A program made the position numbers and the translations under genes. Below, piece after piece: positions 50,101-58,396 of a stretch of 64,000 nucleotides of DNA. Source of the DNA: Pyronema omphalodes. Taxonomy: Eukaryota; Ascomycota; Pezizomycetes; Pezizales; Pyronemataceae. Under the pieces are notes generated by a model, which worked only from the letters and a program-made list of their open reading frames with translations, searched no databases and was not told where the DNA came from. The stretch covers positions 1,736,001 through 1,800,000 of the forward strand of contig JAJJXM010000001.1 of the NCBI GenBank assembly GCA_024516155.1, given 5' to 3'. Within the stretch, counting starts at the first letter, position 1, and each line of letters starts with the position of its first letter.

Positions 50101-53100
50101 GGTTTACGAAGTGAGGAGGCGTACGATTGGAGAAGAGCACCCGGATACTTTATGGAGTATGCAAAATCTTGCCGACACATATGAAGAACTGGGTGGGATG
50201 TTGAGGGGGGTGCAAGAGCTTGATGAAAAGGTACTCGAAGGGAGAAGGCGCATTCTTGGCGAGGAGCACCCGGATACGTTATGGAGTATGAAAAATCTGG
50301 TGAGCACGTATAGGAAACTGGGAGGAAAGTTGAAAGAGATGCAAGAGATTCAAGAGAAGGTTCTCGATGTGAGGAGACGTACGCTTGGGGAGGAACACCC
50401 GGATACCTTACAAAGTATGCATGATCTTGCTCTTACATATAAAGAACTGGGAGGAAGGTTGAAGGAGGTTCAAGGGATTCAGGAGAAGGTTTTCGAAGCC
50501 AGGAGGCGTACGCTTGGAGAGGAGCATCCGGATACATCATGGAGTATGCATAATCTTGCGCTCACATATGAAGTGCTGGGTGGAAGATTGAAGGAGATAC
50601 AGGAGTTTCGAGAGAAGGTATACGATTTCAGGAGGCGCACACTCGGCGAGGAGCACCCGGACACGCTGTGGAGTATGCACAATCTTGCGCTCACATATAA
50701 AGAACTGGGTGGAAAGTTGAAGGAGGTTCAAGAGCTTCAAGAGAAGGTTTACGATTCCAGGAGACGCACACTTGGCGACGAGCACCCGGATACGTTATGT
50801 AGTATGCATAATCTTGCCGACACATATAGAGAACAGGGCGGAAGGTTGGAAGAGGTTCAAGAGCTTCAGGAGAAGGTTTTCGAAGTGAGGAGACGTACGC
50901 TTGGGGAGGAACACCTGGATACCTTAGAAAGTATGCATGATCTTGCTCTTACATATAAAGAACGGGGAGGAAGGTTGAAGGAGGTTCAAGGGATTCAGGA
51001 GAAGGTTTTCGAAGTGAGGAGGTGTACGCTTGGAGAGGAGCACCCGGATACGTTATGGAGTATGCACAATCTTGCCGACACATATAAAGGACTGGGTGAG
51101 AGGTTGGAGGAGGTGCAAGAGATTCAAGAGAAGGTCCTCGAAGTGAGAAGGCGCACACTTGGTGAGGAGCACCCGGATACGTTATGGAGTATGTACAATC
51201 TCGCGCTCACATATAAAGAACTGGGTGGGAGGCTGGAGGAGGTGCAAGAGATTCAAGAGAAGGTTGTTGATAGGATGAGGCGTACGCTTGGGGAGGAGCA
51301 CCCGGATACGTTATGCATTATGTACAATCTTGCGCAGATATACAAAGGACAATGTGGGAGATTGAAGGAGGCGCGAGAGCTTGAAGAGAAGGTTCTCGAA
51401 GTGAGGAGGCGTATTCTTGGAGAGGATCATCCGGATACTTCATGGAGTATGCATGATCTTGCGCTCACATATGAAGTGCTGGGTGGAAGATTGAAGGAGA
51501 TACAGGAGTTTCGAGAGAAGGTATACAATTTCAGGAGGCGCACACTCGGCGAGGAGCACCCGGACACGCTATGGAGTATGCACAATCTTGCGCTCACATA
51601 TAAAGAACTGGGTGGAAAGTTAAAGGAGGTTCAAGAGCTTCAAGAGAAGGTTTACGAATTCAGGAGACGCACACTTGGCGACGAGCACCCGGATACGTTA
51701 TGTAGTATGCATAATCTTGCCGACACATATAGAGAACAGGGCGGAAGGTTGGAAGAGGTTCAAGAGCTTCAGGAGAAGGTTTTCGAAGTGAGGAGACGTA
51801 CGCTTGGGGAGGAACACCCGGATACCTTAGAAAGTATGCATAATCTTGCCAACACATATAAAGAACAGGGTGGAAGGTTGGAGGAGGCACAACAGCTTGA
51901 AGAAAAGGTTTTCGAAGTCAGGAGGCGTACGCTTGGAGAGGAGCACCCGGATACGTTATGGAGTATGCACAATCTTGCCGACACATATAAAGAGCTGGGA
52001 GGAAGATTGAAGGATGTTCAAGAGATTCAAGAGAAGGTTTTCGAAGTGAGGAGGTGTACGCTTGGAGAAGAGCACCCGGATACGTTATGGAGTATGCACA
52101 ATCTTGCCGACACATATAAAGAACTGGGTGAGAGGTTGGAGAAGGTGCAGGAGATTCAAGAGAAGGTTTACGAAGTGAGGAGGCGTACGCTTGGAGAAGA
52201 GCACCCGGATACGTTATGGAGTATGCACAATCTTGCCATAACATATAAAGAGCTGGGTGGGAGGCTGGGGGAGGTGCAACAGTTTCAAGAGAGTGTCCTC
52301 GAGGTCAGGAGGCGTATTTTTGGAGAGGAGCACCCGGATACGTTATGGAGTATGCACGATCTTGCGCTCACATATAAAGAACTGGGTGGAAGGTTAGAGG
52401 AGGTTCAAGAACTTCAAGAGAAGGTCCTCGAAGTGAGAAGGCGCACACTTGGTGAGGAGCACCCGGATGCGTTATGGAGTATGTACAATCTCGCGCTCAC
52501 ATATAAAGAACTGGGTGGGAGGCTGGAGGAGGTGCAAGAGATTCAAGAGATGGTTGTTGATAGAATGAGGCGTACGCTTGGGGAGGAACACCCGGATACC
52601 TTAGAGAGTATGCATAATCTTGCCAACACATATAAAGAACAGGGTGGAAGGTTGAAGGAGGCGCAAGAGCTTGAAGAGAAGGTTCTCGAAGTGAGGAGGC
52701 GTATTCTTGGAGAGGATCATCCGGATACTTCATGGAGTATGCATGATCTTGCACTCACATATGAAGTTCTGGGTGGAAGATTGAAGGAGATACAAGAGTT
52801 TCGAGAGAAGGTATACGATTTCAGGAGGCGCACACTTGGCGAGGAGCACCCGGATACGGTATGGAGTATGCACAATCTTGCGCTCACATATAAAGAACTG
52901 GGTGGAAGGTTGAGGGAGGTACAAGAGCTTCAAGAGAAGGTTTACGAATTCAGGAGACGCACACTTGAAGAGGAACACCCGGATATGTTATGGAGTATGA
53001 ACAATCTAGTGGACACATATAAAGCACTGGGTGGAAGGCTGAAGGAGGTGCAAGAGCTCAAAGAGAAAATTCTGGAAGTTAGGAGGCGTACGCTTGGAGA

Positions 53101-53488
53101 GGGGCACCCGGATACGTTATGGAGTATGCATAATCTCGCCCACACTTATAAAGAACTGGATGGAAGGTTGAAGGAGGCGCAACAAATCGAAGAGAAGGTT
53201 CTCGAAGTGTGGAGGCGCACGCTTGGGGAGGAGCATCCGCGTACTTTATGCAGTATGAGCAATCTTTCCGTTATATATACAAAGCTGGGTGGAAGGCTGA
53301 AGGAGGTGCGGGAGCTTGAAGAGAAGGTTGTTGAAGTGAGGAGGCGCACGCTTGGAGAGGAACACCCCGACACTGTGGCAATGATGGAAAACCTTGCGAT
53401 CACGTATGAAGAACTAGGTGGACGGTCGAACGAGGTGCAAGAGCTTAAAGAGAAGGTCCGTGTCGCCCGGTGTGGTAGATCAATGTGA
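47168..53488 (+). CDS. NOD-like receptor: HeLo-like domain, NB-ARC NTPase and 31 TPR units
   Basis: Three exons, 47168-47801, 47856-48051 and 48115-53488, encode 2067 aa. The design is that of fungal NLRs: an N-terminal signalling domain, a nucleotide switch and a repeat sensor. Residues 1 to about 210 resemble a HeLo domain, a helical membrane-active cell-death module, beginning IAGLALAVPGVLDVLIKTCLEGY. The NB-ARC part has a P-loop GLAGIGKT at 272-279, Walker B ILVLD at 346-350, GTIIITTRD as sensor, and YLPLAIVQVAAYL as the GLPL-like motif. An ATPase-linked helical region follows to about 730. From about 733 to 2065 there are 31 kinesin-light-chain-like TPR units of exactly 43 residues, each built around EHPDTLWSMHNLALTYKELG. 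The second intron falls inside the P-loop between Gly277 and Lys278. The ligand is unknown. In this family, activation would be expected to oligomerise the protein and trigger cell death, for example in heterokaryon incompatibility or defence; that role is inferred. Confidence 0.92.
49480..53480 (+). repeat. Array of 31 near-identical 129-bp units inside the NLR gene
   Basis: The His codon of the EHPD motif recurs from 49493 to 53363, a span of 3870 bases. That is exactly 30 intervals of 129, so no unit has gained or lost a codon. Larger blocks are themselves copied. The ~390 bases at 50521-50911 recur 903 bases (seven units) later with about nine mismatches by eye. Part of the same block recurs 1290 bases (ten units) further on. 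This is the mark of recent unequal exchange or gene conversion. Confidence 0.92.
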
Positions 53489-53584
53489 ATGTGCTAAGAC
53501 ATGTTGGAGTGAGGTTTCGACGGTTTTTGAAAGTTATATTCCAGAATCATTGTAACTTAGGAATTTATGAGCAGTCATGGTTCC
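53489..53584. other. NLR 3' flank
   Basis: About 96 bases between the NLR stop codon and the proposed insertion point of the first LINE-derived element. It probably holds part of the NLR 3' UTR, which may continue into the inserted element. Confidence 0.4.
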
Positions 53585-55129
53585 GGATTGAGTACTTCCC
53601 CACCACCAAAAGTTTTCAGTTACTCCGTGATATATTTATATAATCATCTATCTATTTATACTTATTTATCGCTTGACTATCCTCCATATCGGACCTCTAC
53701 CCTCCACTTTTCTTACTGGACGACCCTACGTTCTGCAGAAAGAGCGCCGAAACCATCGATTTTTCCATTGGATTCGGACTCTCAGCACTCGGTTACGTAC
53801 CCCTGTGAAGTTCCAGAGAGATTTACGTAAATTTCGTCGATTTCTATCGCGAAACAAGAGTTCCCATTCCTCTTGGCTTTCCTGACTAAGAATGCCACGG
53901 AAGCAGCGCTCGAATAACGCCGCACGACTGAAACAGTCAGGCAACGCCTTTCACGCACTTGGAGACCCTCCTCTCGATAAGACCAATTCTACTCTCGATG
54001 GAAGCAACAATGGAGATGACTATGATGAGGTCTCACTCTCGCAGGTTGTTCGGACAGCGAATGCGACCCTGGCGAAAACAGCTAATGGGGTGAAACGACA
54101 AAAGAAATGTTGAGTTATATAATATCCATAGTGCCTCGGAGGCAATACAAGAAATCCGTGATACAATTGTCAGGGTGGATGAATGTACAAATTCACACCT
54201 CGAGCACTTCAACAATATGTTAGAAGGTACCCTGAAGCAGATGGAGGCAGTGTTGTTTGAGAAAATTGCACTGCGCAAGGCTAATGAGGCCTCCAGAGCA
54301 GAAACGGCAGACCTCAAAGTTGCTGTGGACGCCCTCACACAGAAATTTGACGAGCACACAGAAAGACAGCCCCTCCCTCCCCGGAGATCATGGCCCCCTC
54401 TGCCTCAATGGAGGAGATGACAATGCAACTGACCATCGTCCACAATGACATCCAAGATGTCTTGGATGCCGTTCTCAAACAGACCACCGAGAGAAAGCGA
54501 CGCTCCGGCCATCATGACATCGAATCAACATCTGACACAACCCAACGAAAACAACGCAATGCATCACCAGATCATAGCCTGATGCACTCCATACACGCAA
54601 CCACCGCTGCCAAGGATAACCTTGATGCTCTAAAGATCAAGTATCCCCCATGTCCACTGGCCATAACCCCAACCGAAACATTACCCAACTCTCTTCCTCA
54701 AATATCTCCTCAGGTCACAACTCTACCGGACGTCCCTAGCACTGCCACTACCGATGGTGAAGGTTGGAAGATAGTGGAAGACAAGACAATGTGAAGGAAG
54801 AGGAGAAGTGAACAGACAAGCAACCAGAAGGCAGCTCCAAATAACGACAAACCCCCAACAACAAAGACTGGTAGGAGGGGAAAGAGCACCTACCGACCCA
54901 AACCATCGACTACCCCCACAAAGAAAACCTGGGCAGAGGTTGTCAAAAGTGGAGGAATTAATGTCCAGATTGTCTTAGGCAACGACCACCTTCAACTAAT
55001 CACACCGACGACAAGATCCTGGAGAGAGGCAAGGAGGGGCAGCGCGAAGGCTAAATAAAAAGGTCCGAGCAGGCGGAGCGACGAAGGATGAGAGAAGGGG
55101 AAGAAGCAGCCCGGCAGCAGTATAAGGCC

Positions 55130-55168
<39 letters not shown>

Positions 55169-55172
55169 TGAG
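53585..55172 (+). mobile_element. Degenerate LINE-derived insertion with ORF1 relic and poly(A) tail
   Basis: The proposed body is 53593-55164. It ends in an uninterrupted run of 34 A (55131-55164). GGATTGAG stands directly after the tail (55165-55172) and again at 53585-53592, matching an 8-base target-site duplication. The insert holds about 300 bases of leader, then a broken ORF1-like reading frame, and no reverse transcriptase. A tail plus short duplication is what target-primed reverse transcription leaves behind. The ORF1 relic matches the intact minus-strand copy at 56-57.4 kb. The insertion lies under 110 bases from the NLR stop codon. Confidence 0.65.
53892..55058 (+). pseudogene. 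Broken LINE ORF1-like coding region
   Basis: Starts MPRKQRSNNAARL, aligned in style with the start of the intact copy (MAPRAPRTGRQRAV). The frame is broken near 54112, shifts again near 54390, and has a TGA at 54792-54794 where the intact copy has arginine-rich sequence. Recognisable parts are a coiled-coil region with RAETADLKVAVDAL, then IQDVLDAVLKQTTERKRR, MHSIHATTAAKDNLDAL and KKTWAEVVKSGGINVQIVL. The last three have close counterparts in the minus-strand ORF. The predicted role, as for LINE ORF1 proteins, would be nucleic-acid binding, but this copy cannot make a full protein. Confidence 0.7.
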
Positions 55173-55813
55173 GTGTGAAGGGAAGGGAAGAGAGTCTGAA
55201 TAATAATTGAGATTACAGGGCTTTAGACTATATTGACGCGAAAGAAAATCAGCATGGAGAACACCAGGGTGCTGTGGTGTGGCCCCAAACAACGAAGAGT
55301 GCTCTGGGGCTTTTCCCAGTAGGCCTCCGGGATTACAGAAGGGGGCCTAAAGATGTATATTAACACAGACCACGTCATAACCTTACAGTTGGGAACGTTT
55401 AAGAATTAATCATACAAATACTTATTTATTTCTTTATTGAATCACATATTACCGGGATTCATATAAGATGACAATGCGTTCAAGAATGCCATTGGCTAGT
55501 TCTTTCGAGGGTTTTATTTATTAACTGTAGCAATCAAACATCCCTCTTTGTTTTTGGCCAATTAGATAAAAGCATCTGTCCCCAAATGAACAGCTTTTTA
55601 CCAAAACATGCCGCCCTTCATCTTCTATATGGCAGGTAGCCTGAATATATATTTATTCCCAGTTTTGTCCTAAAAATCACTTAGCCCATTGTCATCACCA
55701 TTCGGATTCGGACCTCTCCCTGGTCAAAAACCAGAAGGTCAATCTCGTATGTATTACAAATGACGCCTCAGTTGAGCGGGAGGTCTATGTATCAAGCATA
55801 TCTATCAAAAACA
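55173..55813. other. Spacer between the two LINE-derived insertions
   Basis: No gene. A TATTTATTTCTTTATTGAATCA stretch near 55424-55445 resembles the tail junction of the element at 55.8 kb and may be an older LINE end, but the similarity is short. Confidence 0.35.
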
Positions 55814-57529
55814 ATTTTAACGGACATTTATTTATTTATTTATTTATTGAATCATACGCTGACCGAGGCCTAAAAGGCCCATGCAGGACTAAAACAATAT
55901 CCAAATCCCGTCCTCGTGATCTAAGCCACATAATGAGGCCCCCCAATCTCCTACACCCATATAACCCGCCAAACAAAGTATGAAAAAGAAATACAAAGTG
56001 AAAAACAAGAGAATTGAGAAAGAGGACTTCCTCAGTCTCCCCCTTGTCCTGTCATATCCTGGTCACCTCCTCCAGCATCCACCACCATGCCCTTCTCATA
56101 GCCTGTGGTATTTTCACTCGTCATCTGCCCTGTCACTTTACGATTCCCATGCCCTCCGCTTCCTCCCCGCCTCTGTCTCCTGCTATTCTCACCTCGCCTC
56201 TCTCCCCTTTGTTCCTTCACCTTCACCGGGGTTGTCGGTCTCAGGTTGTCATTTCCCAGGATAATCTGGACGTTAATTCCACCACTACGGACAACATCTG
56301 CCCATGTTTTATTGCCGGAGTGGTGTTTCATTATTGGTTGATGCTGCTTCTTACCCCGTGCACCATTCTGTTGTTTCGGGGGGTTCTCATTCTGTTGCAC
56401 TGTCTGTTGTCGTGGCCCAGAACCGGTTGCCTTCTTCTTCCTACGGGCTCTCTTACCCTCCACAATCCGCCATTTGTCTGTAGATTCCGGGGCAGCGTTG
56501 CCTACATTGGATGGAGTCGTGTCGGGCTTGGTGTTTGAGTTCGGCTCAGAGTCAGAAGCTTTGATTATCTGCTGAATAACCGGGCTGGAGGAGGAGCTGC
56601 CCGAAAGTGCATCAAGCACTTCTTGTGCAGCGGTGGTTGCATGACGTGAGTGCATCACGGTGTGAACTGGCCAAGTAGACCGTGGTTTTTGTGCAGAATG
56701 TCCTTGCACAGTGGGGGTCATTATTGATGCGTCGATTGAGTCGGACGATTCACTGCAAGCACGTTTCCTCTTTCCTGCGGAATCCCTGACCACATCCAGA
56801 ACATCTTGAATGTCACGCTGAACATCAAGAAGGTGTAGAGACATTTCTTCTACCACAGTGCTGGTTATCACATCAATGGTTGGTGATGGAGGAATCTGAG
56901 GTGCTGCCGTCTTGAGTTCGATAATCTGTGCAGTCAGAGCAGAAATGGACTCCTTGAGCTGTGTGGTCTCAGCGCGGGTTGCTCTCCGCTGTTCCTCATA
57001 TTTGCGAGCAGTTTCCTTGACTGTGTTATTCAGTCTGTTCAGAATTGGCAGTAGATTATCAGTATGATCCGCTAGGGTCATGGTAACCCGGGAAAGGCGT
57101 TCCTCGATTGCTGATGTCCATTCGGCCATGTTCATCTGCAGCATCTGGTCGATGCGTGGTGAGGCAGACATTTCGAACCGTTCGATCGTACCTCTCATAC
57201 TCTTCATAGCCACGGAGAGGGCTACCATAGCACGGGTCGTGTGGGAGCATTGCGTGCATGGTGAGGGAGTGTAACCCTCGCCTAGAGCAGCTATCAATGC
57301 AGCTGCTGTGGTCTCCGCATCCTCTACAGTCACACTGTCCTGAAGAATGCCAAATGTGTTACCTCCGAGTGGAGTATTAACCGCACGCTGCCGGCCAGTT
57401 CGAGGAGCTCGAGGGGCCATTTTGCAAAGTTCCGTAGCTTTTTCCTTCGATAAAGTTCGTGAAAAAGAGAAAAAGGTGGAGGTGGAGGTGTAGTTGAGAT
57501 GTTCTGGTGGTTTTATTTTAACGGACATT
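55814..57529 (-). mobile_element. ORF1-only LINE-derived element ('half-LINE') with 15-bp target-site duplication
   Basis: The body is about 55829-57514, read on the minus strand. The 15-base string ATTTTAACGGACATT occurs at both ends (57515-57529 and 55814-55828) as a direct repeat, as expected for a target-site duplication. From 5' to 3' on the minus strand there is a ~94-base leader, one long intact ORF, about 175 bases of 3' UTR containing a GAGGCC/GGCCTC-type palindrome, and a tail of (AATA)n next to the duplication. No endonuclease or reverse transcriptase is encoded, so mobility would depend on an autonomous LINE elsewhere. Confidence 0.7.
56032..57420 (-). CDS. LINE ORF1-like protein, intact
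   Basis: 462 aa from the ATG at 57420 (MAPRAPRTGRQRAVNTP). The frame is open further upstream to an ATG at 57528, but that ATG lies inside the target-site duplication, so the internal start is preferred; it also matches the start of the degenerate copy. The protein has a likely coiled coil in its first half (ERLSRVTMTLADHTDNLLPI through TTQLKESISALTAQIIELK). Next comes HLLDVQRDIQDVLDVV, then a basic KRKR patch. The Ser-rich middle leads to RIVEGKRARRKKK and KTWADVVRSGGINVQIILGN, ending in an Arg/Gly-rich tail with RGERRGENSRRQRRGG. This layout, coiled coil followed by basic nucleic-acid-binding regions, is that of fungal LINE ORF1 (gag-like) proteins. No CCHC knuckle is visible. A domesticated host gene is an alternative. 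Confidence 0.7.
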   Translation of the reverse strand: MAPRAPRTGRQRAVNTPLGGNTFGILQDSVTVEDAETTAAALIAALGEGYTPSPCTQCSHTTRAMVALSVAMKSMRGTIERFEMSASPRIDQMLQMNMAEWTSAIEERLSRVTMTLADHTDNLLPILNRLNNTVKETARKYEEQRRATRAETTQLKESISALTAQIIELKTAAPQIPPSPTIDVITSTVVEEMSLHLLDVQRDIQDVLDVVRDSAGKRKRACSESSDSIDASIMTPTVQGHSAQKPRSTWPVHTVMHSRHATTAAQEVLDALSGSSSSSPVIQQIIKASDSEPNSNTKPDTTPSNVGNAAPESTDKWRIVEGKRARRKKKATGSGPRQQTVQQNENPPKQQNGARGKKQHQPIMKHHSGNKTWADVVRSGGINVQIILGNDNLRPTTPVKVKEQRGERRGENSRRQRRGGSGGHGNRKVTGQMTSENTTGYEKGMVVDAGGGDQDMTGQGGD

Positions 57530-57722
57530 ACACCTTGAATATTTTTGATTTTTTGATTTTAATCATACACCGATCGAGGCCTCTAAGGCCTATGCGGGAG
57601 CTAAATATCCAATTTTCCTGTCCCCGTGGTTTAAACCACCTAATGAGGCGCCCCATTCTCCTTATCCCCAATCGTCCCCCGTTAGAAACAATAATACAAA
57701 ACAATAACAAGCACAAAAACTA
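57530..57722 (-). mobile_element. Older LINE 3'-end fragment
   Basis: On the minus strand this holds a second, diverged copy of the 3' UTR and tail found at 55829-55995. Both share the CACC/CACATAATGAGGC region, the GAGGCCTCTAAGGCCTATGC core and GTATGATT before an A/T tail. The copy at 57.5 kb ends in ATCAAAAAATCAAAAATATT-like sequence directly before the target-site duplication of the younger element. No coding part is left. Confidence 0.6.
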
Positions 57723-58396
57723 AAAGCAGTTTACACCAATGATAAACAAACATCACGTGACCTCAGGCATACAATACACCTTGAACGAGGGGTATGTTGC
57801 ATAACTTTTTACTCGGAGATATCGTGCATATCTTGGGGTCTTACCGTGGTATGGTGCATAATTTTTCGTCGTCTTTATTTCATCTGTTGTGCATTGAACC
57901 ATAATATTTCACAGTGGTGTTTCACTCCGCTGCCCTTATACGGTAGGATCTTATAATGTCTGGAATAAAAAATGCCGTGTCACTTAAACTATTCCTTGTA
58001 GTGTCTTTCGAATTGTATTGTGCTGTGATTGAGCTTTATAGTATTGACCAGACTATGATGGTACCATCATGCATACCACTATTGTATGGCGCAATTTAAA
58101 CGTCACCGAAACACCGACGTGGGGTATAAACGACTATGCATTATGGTGTAAACCAAACTATGTTGTGGCAAGTCTACTACAGAGTTGTGACATTTATCCC
58201 ACTTCAGACCACAAACATCAATTTTAGGGTGCGTGTTTCCGGATCACAATAGACGAAGACTTTAATAAATAATATTCTTATGTATTTGTATGAAGAGAAA
58301 ATACAGGAACATCCATATAGGTACAAAATACTACTTAAATCAGAACCAAACGCCTACCATGACGCCAAATTCTCCAAATTATTTTCGGAGTGTTTC
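57723..58396. other. Intergenic region downstream of the BRE4-like gene
   Basis: AT-rich with several loose repeats of a GTTGCATAACTTTTT/GGTGCATAATTTTT theme around 57795-57875. It likely holds the 3' UTR of the BRE4-like gene. No gene is seen. Confidence 0.45.

Noticed and set aside
49438..53403. Many 65-110 aa minus-strand frames under the NLR repeats
   Set aside because: They recur with the 129-bp period and are simply the repeat unit read backwards.
49480..53480. CRISPR-like or satellite array
   Set aside because: The 129-bp periodicity is fully coding, without spacers, and encodes TPR helices in one frame.
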